Of a stretch of 13,837 nucleotides of DNA, positions 7,145-13,837 are shown piece by piece. This stretch comes from Clostridia bacterium (GTDB lineage: Bacteria; Bacillota; Clostridia; Oscillospirales; Acutalibacteraceae), in assembly GCA_024404065.1 (NCBI GenBank), contig JAKSQR010000025.1, positions 1 to 13,837 on the forward strand, given 5' to 3'. Numbering within the stretch: the stretch's first letter is position 1; each line of letters begins with the position of its first letter. The translations under genes and the position numbers were made by a program. The notes under the pieces were generated by a model that was given only the letters and a program-made list of their open reading frames with translations, was not told the origin of the DNA and made no database searches.

Positions 7145-8032
7145 ATGAGTAAATGTAAAATTCTTTCATTTGGCGAAGTGCTTTGGGATATTTATCCCGA
7201 TAAGTCAGTAATAGGTGGCGCACCATTCAATTTTTCTGCTCACGCAGTTATGCAGGGGGCGGATGTAGATTTAATTTCTGCAGTAGGTAAAGATGAGCTT
7301 GCCGATAAAACACTTGCCGAAATCAAAAATAAAGGTGTAGGCTGTGAGTATGTTCACGTTTCTCAGTATGATACAGGCTATTGCAGTGTCACCCTTGATA
7401 ATGGAATACCATCATACAATTTAGTGAGCCCTGTTGCTTATGATGATATAAAGCTTACTGATACTGAAATAAAAGATATAATAAATAGTAATTATAACTA
7501 TCTTTATGTAGGTACGCTTGCTTTAAGAAATAAGGCATCTTTTAATACGTTCAGAAATCTGGCAAAAGCGTTTAACGGTAAAATTATCTGTGATGTAAAT
7601 CTTAGGCAGCATTACTATTCAAAGGAGCTTTTGGATTATCTTTTTAATGTTGCTTCTGTAATCAAAATCAGCCGTGAGGAGCTTTCTGCCGTAACCGAAG
7701 CCTTAAATCTCAGTGCTGATTATGATATCTTTGCAAAAGAGTTGTCAAAAACTAAGTCCAATATTGAGCTGATTGTTTTAACCCTTGATAAAGATGGCGC
7801 AGTAGTTTTTGATTTAAGAAATTCTGAAATAAAAAGCTATTATTCTCAGAAGCCACAAAGCAAAGTATTATCTACTGTAGGTGCAGGGGATAGCTTTTTC
7901 GGAGCGTTTATTACATCATATTTCAGTGGGAAATCTCTTTCTGATTGCCTCAATAAAGCGGTAAATGTAAGTGATTATGTTGTTACAAGGCTTGAGGCTA
8001 TACCTGATTTACCACCTGAATTAAAGAATTAA
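7145..8032 (+). CDS. PfkB-family sugar kinase, fructokinase-like
   Basis: 295 aa, a complete ribokinase-fold kinase. The N-terminal SFGEVLWDIYP (residues 8-18) and GGAPFNFSAH (24-33) are typical of fructokinases. The C-terminal signature is STVGAGDSFFGAF (243-255), with the catalytic base Asp249; the usual first residue D of this signature is S here. The likely reaction is ATP-dependent phosphorylation of fructose at C6 in the cytoplasm, but sugar choice in this family cannot be fixed by eye. No clear ribosome site precedes the ATG, and no good promoter lies in the 54-nt gap after trpB2, so expression may depend on readthrough. The GH32 hydrolase further right could supply fructose. Confidence 0.87.
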   Translation: MSKCKILSFGEVLWDIYPDKSVIGGAPFNFSAHAVMQGADVDLISAVGKDELADKTLAEIKNKGVGCEYVHVSQYDTGYCSVTLDNGIPSYNLVSPVAYDDIKLTDTEIKDIINSNYNYLYVGTLALRNKASFNTFRNLAKAFNGKIICDVNLRQHYYSKELLDYLFNVASVIKISREELSAVTEALNLSADYDIFAKELSKTKSNIELIVLTLDKDGAVVFDLRNSEIKSYYSQKPQSKVLSTVGAGDSFFGAFITSYFSGKSLSDCLNKAVNVSDYVVTRLEAIPDLPPELKN

Positions 8033-8035
8033 AAT

Positions 8036-8066
8036 AAGCAGATGCTTTTCGGCATCTGCTTTTGCA
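8036..8066. terminator. Bidirectional terminator between convergent genes
   Basis: AAGCAGATGC (8036-8045) pairs with GCATCTGCTT (8052-8061) around a six-base loop (TTTTCG). On the + strand a TTTGCATTTT tract follows; on the minus strand CTTATTTT follows. It sits in the 36-nt gap between the two stop codons, so it serves the kinase gene and the minus-strand operon. Confidence 0.85.
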
Positions 8067-8068
8067 TT

Positions 8069-8608
8069 TTATAAAGTTTTATATGTTTCTCCATCAATAA
8101 GATTTTTCCACTCAAAATTGCCGTTTTCTATTATCATATATGAGTGTGGGCTGTCTTCTTTTGGTATTGAAACCGAACCGGGATTACAGTAGATAATATC
8201 ACCGCACTTTTCACATACGGGTATGTGAGTGTGACCGTGAAGCAAAATATCGCCCTTGTGCATAGGAGGCAGGTTTGCTGTGTTGTAATTGTGACCGTGA
8301 GTGGCATATATAAATTTATCTCCACTTTCAAAGAAGCAATAATCTGAAAGTAAGGGGAATTTAAGCACCATCTGGTCTACTTCTGTATCACAGTTACCTC
8401 TTACACAGTAAATGGAGTCGCTTATTTCGTTAAGCATTTCAATTACTTTTTTAGGGTCATAATCTTTTGGTAAATCATTTCTTGGCCCATGGTAAAGTAT
8501 GTCACCTAATAGTAAAATTCTGTCTGCTTTTTCTTTTTTGAATGCCTCAAGCATTAAATTGCAGTAGTATGCTGAGCCATGAATATCTGATGCAACAAAT
8601 AGCTTCAA
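8069..8608 (-). CDS. yfcE: YfcE-like metallophosphodiesterase
   Basis: 179 aa, the usual length of this calcineurin-like phosphoesterase group. Metal-binding motifs run in order: SDIHG (Asp8, His10), LLGDILYHGPRN (Asp36), RGNCD (Asn72), THGH (His104) and LLHGHTHIP (His126, His128), followed by NPGS. These residues form the two-metal centre of the family. E. coli YfcE cleaves phosphodiester model substrates; the natural substrate is unknown. The start is TTG at 8608, preceded at 7 nt by AAGGAG, which overlaps the stop codon of the gene before it. It is the last gene of a three-gene minus-strand operon. Confidence 0.9.
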   Translation of the reverse strand: MKLFVASDIHGSAYYCNLMLEAFKKEKADRILLLGDILYHGPRNDLPKDYDPKKVIEMLNEISDSIYCVRGNCDTEVDQMVLKFPLLSDYCFFESGDKFIYATHGHNYNTANLPPMHKGDILLHGHTHIPVCEKCGDIIYCNPGSVSIPKEDSPHSYMIIENGNFEWKNLIDGETYKTL

Positions 8609-8615
8609 TTTAATT

Positions 8616-8621
8616 CTCCTT
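8616..8621 (-). promoter_or_regulatory. Ribosome binding site for yfcE, overlapping the previous stop codon
   Basis: Read on the minus strand, AAGGAG ends 7 nt before the TTG start. Its first bases belong to the TAA stop of the lipoprotein gene (8620-8622). The overlap implies coupled translation and supports the TTG start. Confidence 0.75.
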
Positions 8622-10032
8622 AACCCATAGCGTTTGTAATGGTAACCTCATAAGGCACACCATCACCCATGTATGAGTATTCATTTGTCATTTCTTTATT
8701 TGCGTAAATTGTGTATTGATTATTATCATAGGGGATAATCTCTACATTATAAGGCACACCAAATTCAATAGTGCCGTTTCTTTCAGGGTCAGACATCTCT
8801 ACACAGTTTATAGTAACTGATTTATACTGAATTTCGTCCCATTTTTCAGCGAATCCGTATTTATCAATAGGGCAGTCGTAGTAAAATTTAATTTCACTTT
8901 CGTATTCTGTGCCTATATTCCATTTAGCATATCTTAAGGATAAATCTTTTTTGGATATCTCATAATAAGATGATATATCATCTTTGCCAAGACCATCCTC
9001 ATCAATGTAAGAGTAACTTACATTAAATGTGTAATTCTCTTTGTTTTCGCTTACGTTTACGATATTACCATAAGTAAAATATCCAAAGATGTAGTTATCA
9101 TTTATGCCTGTGCGCATTACATCCATAGCCTGAGTATCTGCAAGCACATAGCCTACATAATGGTTATCAATATATGACATAAATACATCATTAAAAGCAT
9201 ACTGATATTCTTCGCCTTCACCGTATTCGGGGCTGAGAATTTTCTTTGCTATCATACGGTCGTTACCCATAAGCCAAAGGTTGCTTACAACATCAAGCTT
9301 GCCTTTGAAGTATTGCTCAACCTTAATTGTTTTATACTCACCAAGCAATGTAGTAACCTTATTAGCCTGCTCTAAGTCGTACAATGTAAACTCAGCTTCA
9401 GAGCTGTCGTCAGTATTATTCTTTTCGGGCATTACTATATTTTCAAGGCGGTAGCTATAAACTGCGTCAGCCTTTTTATATGTAAAGCTGAAGCTTTCTT
9501 CATAGCCGAAATCATCATTTTTAACTGTAACCGCAACTACTACATCGTCACCATTAATGGTGTGAGATACGATAAAATCTACTGTGCTGTAATATTCGTC
9601 AAAACTGTTTATATAGCCATCAAATCTGTAAATGGCATTCTTTTCTTCAATTTCGTCCTTGATAATCCAACCTGCATTTTTTTCGTCAGGCTCAACAGGA
9701 AGGGCATCAGGTCTGAAAAGATACTGTATCTGAATAAGCTCTTCACTTGTAAGATATTTAAGCTTATTCTCTTTTGAGTTTATAGCAACATACCAACCGA
9801 TAGCATTCCATAAAACATAGTCGTTATTTATGCTGTCAACACTATCAGTAAACATAAAAGCAAGGGCAAGACCTTTGCTTTGATTGTAAAGCAGTTTCTC
9901 AACGTTTGCGGGCTCTTCTGTTAAAGCCTGAGTAGTGGTTTCTGTAGTAGTTTCATCAATAGTTTTTTTGCCACAGGAGGCAAAGGAAAGCAATAGAATA
10001 ATAGAAAGAATAACTGCGGTAATTTTTTTCAT
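8620..10032 (-). CDS. Uncharacterised surface lipoprotein
   Basis: 470 aa, family not recognised. The N-terminus is a lipoprotein signal: MKK, then a hydrophobic stretch (TAVILSIILLLSFAS) and Cys20, the expected lipid-anchor site, with KK after it. A threonine/glutamate-rich linker (TTTETTTQ, residues 28-35) follows, as in many exported Gram-positive lipoproteins. The rest is rich in aromatic and acidic residues with alternating beta-strand patterns, for example YINSFDEYYSTVDFIVSH and FTFNVSY-like segments. It resembles beta-rich extracellular domains but has no motif I can name. The ATG follows TAAGGAGAATTGGT, and the gene begins 11 nt after the esterase stop. It probably sits on the outer face of the membrane. 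Confidence 0.85.
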   Translation of the reverse strand: MKKITAVILSIILLLSFASCGKKTIDETTTETTTQALTEEPANVEKLLYNQSKGLALAFMFTDSVDSINNDYVLWNAIGWYVAINSKENKLKYLTSEELIQIQYLFRPDALPVEPDEKNAGWIIKDEIEEKNAIYRFDGYINSFDEYYSTVDFIVSHTINGDDVVVAVTVKNDDFGYEESFSFTYKKADAVYSYRLENIVMPEKNNTDDSSEAEFTLYDLEQANKVTTLLGEYKTIKVEQYFKGKLDVVSNLWLMGNDRMIAKKILSPEYGEGEEYQYAFNDVFMSYIDNHYVGYVLADTQAMDVMRTGINDNYIFGYFTYGNIVNVSENKENYTFNVSYSYIDEDGLGKDDISSYYEISKKDLSLRYAKWNIGTEYESEIKFYYDCPIDKYGFAEKWDEIQYKSVTINCVEMSDPERNGTIEFGVPYNVEIIPYDNNQYTIYANKEMTNEYSYMGDGVPYEVTITNAMG

Positions 10033-10043
10033 ACCAATTCTCC

Positions 10044-11384
10044 TTATCTGTTAGGTCCCTGTCTGCCGGCGTGTAAAAGAAGCTTTACAAGCTTATAGTT
10101 TCTGTAGGTTGTCTTGTTATCAAAGGTCATTGTTTTTCTGTAATCTGAGCCCCATTCAGGTACAAACTCATTATTAGGGTTATGAGTTTTAATAAATGCA
10201 CAAACAGATTCAAACATTTCCTTTTCGATTTTATAGTCAACCTCAGTAAATGGGCGCCAGTTTGTTTTCAGGTTGCCAAAAGCGTATGGCATATCAGCAC
10301 AGTGCCAGTTTCTTTTGTTGTCACCAGGTAAATCATGGTCAAACATATAGGTATAGCACTTGTTTTTATTTTGCTTACCGGCAGTTTTTGCCCAAAGCTT
10401 ATCGGTAAATCTTAAAACAGGGGGCAGCATATCAAGGCTGCACATACCGATAAGGTAAGCAATATCAGGTATATTCTTTACTGAAATCCTGTCTTCTCTG
10501 AGTATATATGGGTCAAATACGGGGAAGGTGTACTTCATTCTTGTAAGCTTATTATATGAGTTATATACATTAAGCCATGAGTAATACAGAGTTTTCGGGT
10601 CAACCTTGCGAAGCTCCTCCATATTTTTAACTCCTGCCTCTTTTATAACCTTTTCCCAATAAGGCTTAGTATCCTTAGCGTGCATAGGCTTATTAACTGT
10701 ACGAATCATAGTTGCAGCACTCATCATATAAGCGCCCTTAAAGTAATCTTTATTAAGGTCACTTGTAAGCTGAATATCAACACTCATACAGCCTGCACTC
10801 TGACCCATTATTGTAATATTATCAGGGTCACCGCCAAAGGCTTTGATATTCTCTTTTATCCATTTAAGAGCCATCTGCTGGTCAAATAAACCAAAGTTAC
10901 CACATACACCGTTTTCGTCAGTTAAATCAGGATGTGAGCAGAAGCCGTAAGGACCAAGGCGATAGTTAATAGTAGCATAAACTATGCCTTTCTTTGCAAA
11001 CTCCTGACCCTTAATGTGGCTTTCATTACCGCTACCGCCTGTAAATGTGCCACCATGTATATATATTGCAACGGGGTGATTTTCTCCCTCTGATGGGGTC
11101 CAGATATTAAGGAAAAGGCAATCTTCGCTATATGTAAACTCAAGACCTCTTCTGAATTCGTTATGGTAAAATGCGTTTACAGTAGCGTCATCCTCAAAAG
11201 CTCTGTGCTGATAGCAGCAGGCACCCCATTCGGTAGCATCATAAGTGCCGTCCCATTTTGTAACCTGAGTAGGGTATTTCCACCTTTCGGCAGTAGCATA
11301 TTTTATGCCTCTGTATTCGTTATAGCCTTCAAATACTAAGCCCTTGATATCACCACATAAGGTGTTTTTTATAATTGTTTCCAT
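10044..11384 (-). CDS. Type B carboxylesterase (alpha/beta hydrolase)
   Basis: 447 aa from the ATG; an in-frame GTG at 11393 would add three residues. Numbered from the GTG: YRGIKYATAERW (27-38) and EDCLFLNIWTP (90-100) are family blocks, and HGGTFTGG (113-120) is the oxyanion-hole region. The nucleophile is Ser199 in GQSAG, and the catalytic histidine is probably His364 in HCADMPYAFG. The acid is less clear, perhaps Asp321 in MCSLDM. There is no signal peptide, so it acts in the cytoplasm on an ester such as an acetylated or aromatic substrate. About 450 aa is shorter than the 490-550 common in this family. The ATG is preferred because GGTGAT lies 4 nt before it. It is the first gene of an operon with the lipoprotein and yfcE. 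Confidence 0.9.
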   Translation of the reverse strand: METIIKNTLCGDIKGLVFEGYNEYRGIKYATAERWKYPTQVTKWDGTYDATEWGACCYQHRAFEDDATVNAFYHNEFRRGLEFTYSEDCLFLNIWTPSEGENHPVAIYIHGGTFTGGSGNESHIKGQEFAKKGIVYATINYRLGPYGFCSHPDLTDENGVCGNFGLFDQQMALKWIKENIKAFGGDPDNITIMGQSAGCMSVDIQLTSDLNKDYFKGAYMMSAATMIRTVNKPMHAKDTKPYWEKVIKEAGVKNMEELRKVDPKTLYYSWLNVYNSYNKLTRMKYTFPVFDPYILREDRISVKNIPDIAYLIGMCSLDMLPPVLRFTDKLWAKTAGKQNKNKCYTYMFDHDLPGDNKRNWHCADMPYAFGNLKTNWRPFTEVDYKIEKEMFESVCAFIKTHNPNNEFVPEWGSDYRKTMTFDNKTTYRNYKLVKLLLHAGRQGPNR

Positions 11385-11413
11385 ATTAATCACCCAGATA
11401 GTTATTTTTATTT

Positions 11414-11442
11414 ATTATACAATAATCGTTACCCATTTACAA
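11414..11442 (-). promoter_or_regulatory. Promoter of the esterase operon
   Basis: On the minus strand, -35 TTGTAA (11442-11437) and -10 TATAAT (11419-11414) are separated by exactly 17 nt. The start codon follows about 30 nt after the -10 box. This is the only good promoter found for the three-gene unit. Confidence 0.75.
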
Positions 11443-11469
11443 TAAGATTATATACCGAAAATATAACAT

Positions 11470-11503
11470 AAAAAAACATCCTTCCATAATTATAGGAAGG
11501 ATG
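11470..11503 (-). terminator. Intrinsic terminator of the 78-codon orphan gene
   Basis: On the minus strand, CATCCTTCC (11503-11495) pairs perfectly with GGAAGGATG (11485-11477), followed by TTTTTT. It lies 43 nt past the stop of the small gene and just upstream of the esterase promoter, so it insulates the two units. Confidence 0.92.
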
Positions 11504-11545
11504 CCATGTAGCAATATAATTTTGTGAAAATTTTAAAACTGTAAA

Positions 11546-11782
11546 TTATTGTAAATCATAAATCACTTTGCGAATATCTTCATCAATGCAAATCGCTCTG
11601 TCTGCAATTTCTTTTGGTACTGATGCGTCTCCAAAATTTATGCAGGCGTAGGTGGCATTTTCATTTTCTGCAGTATATTGCCAGAAATCCCATTTATCCA
11701 TGTGCTGTTTCAAAATCTCAGGGTCACGGACAGGGTCGTTGTTTTTATCAATCAGATTATCATAATGCTCAATGGTATTCAT
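11546..11782 (-). CDS. Small orphan protein; N-terminus like a methyltransferase without its SAM-binding core
   Basis: 78 aa from the ATG; a TTG at 11794 would give 82 but overlaps the ribosome site. Residues 1 to about 33 (MNTIEHYDNLIDKNNDPVRD, then a segment ending MDKWDFW) resemble, from memory, the leading segment of clostridial class I methyltransferases. In those the glycine-rich SAM motif follows next. Here it is absent, and an unrelated 45-aa tail follows (YACINFGD, PKEIADRAICIDEDIRK). Either this is a decayed and fused remnant or a real small protein. The gene has a good ribosome site, a near-consensus promoter and a perfect terminator, so it looks expressed. No function can be assigned, and the homology is unverified. 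Confidence 0.6.
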   Translation of the reverse strand: MNTIEHYDNLIDKNNDPVRDPEILKQHMDKWDFWQYTAENENATYACINFGDASVPKEIADRAICIDEDIRKVIYDLQ

Positions 11783-11788
11783 AATATG

Positions 11789-11792
11789 CTCC
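11789..11792 (-). promoter_or_regulatory. Ribosome binding site of the orphan gene
   Basis: GGAG on the minus strand ends 6 nt before the ATG at 11782. This favours that ATG over the upstream in-frame TTG at 11794, whose last base is the first G of this site. Confidence 0.65.
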
Positions 11793-11816
11793 AATTATTT
11801 TTTATAAACTAAACAA

Positions 11817-11845
11817 ATTATATACCACAAATCAAAAATTTTCAA
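11817..11845 (-). promoter_or_regulatory. Promoter of the 78-codon orphan gene
   Basis: On the minus strand, -35 TTGAAA (11845-11840, five of six consensus bases) and a perfect -10 TATAAT (11822-11817) are separated by 17 nt. The ATG lies 34 nt downstream. Confidence 0.8.
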
Positions 11846-11856
11846 TATTAAGGCAG

Positions 11857-11886
11857 TTGCAATAGAATTTACAATAATGATATAAT
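11857..11886 (+). promoter_or_regulatory. Promoter of the GH32 gene
   Basis: -35 TTGCAA (11857-11862) and a perfect -10 TATAAT (11881-11886) are separated by 18 nt. The start codon is 43 nt further on. It is back to back with the promoter of the orphan gene, with only 11 nt between their -35 boxes. Confidence 0.7.
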
Positions 11887-11929
11887 TACTTACAAAAACA
11901 AGTCTATAAATTAAGAAAAGGTTTAATAT

Positions 11930-13672
11930 ATGAGAAGGATATCTTCAATAATAATGCTGATAATTATGATGATTAGTTCAGTATTTTCCAATGCCTGCAA
12001 AAGCTTCAAAAAATACACAGTTACGTTTAATCTTAATTATATCGGCGCATCTCAGGTTGAGCCTCAGCTTGTTAAGTATGGAAATATTATTGAGGCACCT
12101 GCCGACCCCAACCGTGATGGCTATAAGTTTATCGGCTGGTTTAAAGAGGCTGAAAATGCTGATAAATGGGATTTTACAAAAGATAAAGTAACGCACGATA
12201 TAACTTTATATGCTTATTGGTGCTTAGCTTCAGATGAGCCTTTTGCTTTGAATACTCAGCATAAAGATTTTTCTGCACTGTTAACACCTGAAGCACAGGA
12301 AAGCGCCTACAAGTATCTTATAAATTTTTTGCCGTCTTTAAATGGTGATATTCAGCCATACGTTGGCGACCCTATGCCATATTATGAGAATGGAGTATTT
12401 TACATTTATTATCTTAAAGATGGTGGCAACTCCTATAATCATTCCGTTTATTTAACCACAACAACAGATTTTCTGCACTTTGCTGAGGTTGATGAGCCTG
12501 TGCTTGAAGCATCACGAAGTGGCGGTCAGGATGAATGGATTGGCACAGGCAGTGTTGTAAAGGTTAAAGAGAAATATTATTTTTTCTATACAGGTCATAC
12601 CTCAGACGAATCTTATGAATATAAAGAAAAAATAATGCTTGCTGTTGGTGACGACCCATACCATTTCAAAAAGGTTGATGGCTTTCAGATTACTCCACCC
12701 GATAAGTTAGGTCAGAAAAGAGATTTCCGTGATCCACAAGCTTATTATGATTCAAATAAAGATAAGATTTATATGACGATCACCGCCTCAAAAAATGGTG
12801 TTGCCTGCGTGCTGAAATACACTATAAATCCTGAGCTTACAAGCATTAAATATAATGGCATTTTATTCTCTGATTCTTCTGAAACTTTTTGGAATTTAGA
12901 GTGCAGCGATTGCTTTAAAATAGGGGATAAGTGGTACCTTACCTATTCTGCTCAGGATGATACGTTATGGTATGCAATGTCTGATAAGCGTTTTGGCAAA
13001 TACAGTGAGCCTGTTCGTCTTGAAGGTAAGCTTTTTTATGCAGCTAAACATATTTCTGATGGCAAAAACAATTATATGGTTGGTTGGGCTCGCCGAGGCG
13101 AATCTTTATCGTCTATGCAGGAAATATCTGCGTGGGGCGGCAACTTAGAATGCCAGCAATTAATTCAGAAAAATGATGGCACATTAGCACTTGCTCCGGT
13201 GCATACTGTTAAGAATGCAATGAATCAAAGGCAAAAGCTTCTTGTTGATGGTGCTGAAATTTCGCTTAAATCCGCAAATGATTATAATTATAAAGAGGCA
13301 TTTACTGCTTATGAGCGTTTTATGATAACCGGTAAATTCCGCTTTAGTGGTGATGGCTCTTTTGGCTTAGCTTTTGACTATGATGGAAACAAAGCGGATT
13401 ATAAGCTTATTTCCATTGACCCACAAAGTAACTGTGTCCGTCTGTCTTTCAACGAAGGCAATTCTGATATAACAGAAATTGCTGCAAACTTAGAAAAAAA
13501 CAGAGATTATACCTTCACATACATACAAGAAGGCTCAGTTGGCACGTTTTATATTGGTGGTATAGCAGCTTTAACAGTACGTGTTTATGGCGTTACAGGC
13601 AAGCCTGTCAGTTTGTTTGCCCAAAATAATAATGTCGTATTCTCAGACCTGAGAGAATATACCATGGAGTAA
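11930..13672 (+). CDS. Secreted GH32 family beta-fructosidase with an N-terminal InlB/Flg_new-type repeat
   Basis: 580 aa. The N-terminus is an export signal with a hydrophobic core (residues 5-19) and Cys23, so it is a probable lipoprotein, although the lipobox (SNAC) is weak. Residues 29-97 form one Listeria-Bacteroides/InlB B-type repeat: YTVTFNLNY, then RDGYKFIGWF, then HDITLYAYW. The GH32 five-blade catalytic domain follows. The likely nucleophile is Asp147 in VGDPMPYYENG, the transition-state residue Asp268 is in FRDPQAYYD, and the acid/base Glu324 is in the EC block (LECSDCF). A beta-sandwich typical of GH32 C-termini occupies about 440-580. It should cleave terminal or internal fructose links of sucrose, inulin or levan outside the cell. 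The ribosome site is AAAAGG before the ATG. Relation to GH43/GH68 is possible, but the RDP and EC motifs favour GH32. Confidence 0.88.
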   Translation: MRRISSIIMLIIMMISSVFSNACKSFKKYTVTFNLNYIGASQVEPQLVKYGNIIEAPADPNRDGYKFIGWFKEAENADKWDFTKDKVTHDITLYAYWCLASDEPFALNTQHKDFSALLTPEAQESAYKYLINFLPSLNGDIQPYVGDPMPYYENGVFYIYYLKDGGNSYNHSVYLTTTTDFLHFAEVDEPVLEASRSGGQDEWIGTGSVVKVKEKYYFFYTGHTSDESYEYKEKIMLAVGDDPYHFKKVDGFQITPPDKLGQKRDFRDPQAYYDSNKDKIYMTITASKNGVACVLKYTINPELTSIKYNGILFSDSSETFWNLECSDCFKIGDKWYLTYSAQDDTLWYAMSDKRFGKYSEPVRLEGKLFYAAKHISDGKNNYMVGWARRGESLSSMQEISAWGGNLECQQLIQKNDGTLALAPVHTVKNAMNQRQKLLVDGAEISLKSANDYNYKEAFTAYERFMITGKFRFSGDGSFGLAFDYDGNKADYKLISIDPQSNCVRLSFNEGNSDITEIAANLEKNRDYTFTYIQEGSVGTFYIGGIAALTVRVYGVTGKPVSLFAQNNNVVFSDLREYTME

Positions 13673-13687
13673 AAGATATATATTATA

Positions 13688-13716
13688 TTGCAGTTATTTA
13701 CTGAATGTGCTATTAT
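13688..13716 (+). promoter_or_regulatory. Candidate extended -10 promoter before the serine dehydratase gene
   Basis: -10 TATTAT (13711-13716) carries an upstream TG (TGCTATTAT), the extended -10 pattern. A weak -35 TTGCAG (13688-13693) lies at 17 nt. Transcription would begin near 13722, upstream of the hairpin at 13731. Confidence 0.5.
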
Positions 13717-13730
13717 GTATTTGTTCAAAG

Positions 13731-13769
13731 GAGAACTATTGGTTTTTAAGCCATAGTTCTCTATTTTTA
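13731..13769 (+). terminator. Terminator-like hairpin between the GH32 gene and sdaAB
   Basis: GAGAACTATTGG (13731-13742) pairs with CCATAGTTCTC (13751-13761), with one bulged T and an 8-nt loop, followed by TATTTTTAA. It probably ends GH32 transcription. It also lies downstream of a candidate promoter for the next gene, so it could act as a leader attenuator. Confidence 0.8.
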
Positions 13770-13787
13770 ATTAAAACGAGGTTTTAT

Positions 13788-13837
13788 ATGAATATTTTTG
13801 ATATTTTAGGTCCCGTTATGGTTGGACCTTCAAGCTC
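13788..13837 (+). CDS. sdaAB: L-serine dehydratase (Fe-S type) beta subunit, N-terminal fragment
   Basis: Only 16 codons are inside the window: MNIFDILGPVMVGPSS. This matches the highly conserved start of the beta subunit of the two-part iron-sulfur L-serine ammonia-lyase of Firmicutes (MNIFDIIGPVMIGPSSSHTAG in relatives). The enzyme deaminates L-serine to pyruvate and ammonia in the cytoplasm. GAGG lies 6 nt before the ATG. The rest of the gene and the expected alpha subunit are beyond the right edge. The identification depends on this short conserved peptide. Confidence 0.8.
   Translation, partial: MNIFDILGPVMVGPSS

Noticed and set aside
11382..11393. GTG at 11393 as the esterase start
   Set aside because: The GTG is part of the GGTGAT sequence that acts as ribosome site for the ATG at 11384; the difference is only three residues.
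13740..13757. A tiny reading frame starting TTG after AAAGGAG
   Set aside because: It ends after five codons and lies entirely within the hairpin; the AAAGGAG is better explained as part of the terminator stem.
1..13837. Search for tRNA or rRNA genes, CRISPR repeats, insertion sequences and attachment sites
   Set aside because: No cloverleaf, repeated spacer pattern, transposase motif or flanking direct repeat was seen by eye.

Overview
The window looks like a chromosomal stretch of an anaerobic, low-GC Gram-positive bacterium, most likely a gut Clostridia (Oscillospiraceae/Ruminococcus-like). This rests on AT-rich intergenic DNA, strong AGGAGG-type ribosome binding sites, two TTG starts, a T-box leader, lipoprotein signal peptides and the start of an Fe-S-type L-serine dehydratase gene. 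No phage, transposon, CRISPR or tRNA signal was seen. The taxonomic placement is inference from these traits.

Left part (1-5330, + strand): a tight run made of the end of pxpC (5-oxoprolinase subunit), a YcsI/DUF1445 protein, pxpA and alanine racemase. After a 79-nt AT-rich gap come a duplicated SCP2-like small protein and a class III PLP enzyme related to glutamate-1-semialdehyde aminomutase, closed by a strong intrinsic terminator. The first four genes point to 5-oxoproline (and perhaps D-glutamate) salvage linked to D-amino-acid supply. The function of the SCP2-like/aminomutase-like pair is unknown.

Middle (5379-8070): a consensus promoter drives a complete T-box leader (specifier UGG, antiterminator bulge UGGC), which controls a stand-alone TrpB2-type tryptophan synthase beta subunit. 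Charging of tRNA-Trp should therefore gate expression. A PfkB-type (fructokinase-like) sugar kinase follows. Its terminator is shared with a convergent minus-strand operon.

Right part (8069-13837): the minus-strand operon, in transcription order, is a type B carboxylesterase, a surface lipoprotein of unknown function and a YfcE-like phosphodiesterase. Each junction leaves an 11-nt gap, and the operon has its own promoter. A 78-codon orphan gene with its own promoter and terminator lies next; its start resembles a methyltransferase that has lost its catalytic core. Divergent from it is a large secreted GH32 fructan/sucrose hydrolase carrying an InlB/Flg_new-type repeat at its N-terminus. The GH32 enzyme and the sugar kinase could act in sequence, with fructan or sucrose cut outside and fructose phosphorylated inside; this is inference. 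The window ends in the first codons of an L-serine dehydratase beta subunit, preceded by a promoter-like site and a terminator-like hairpin.
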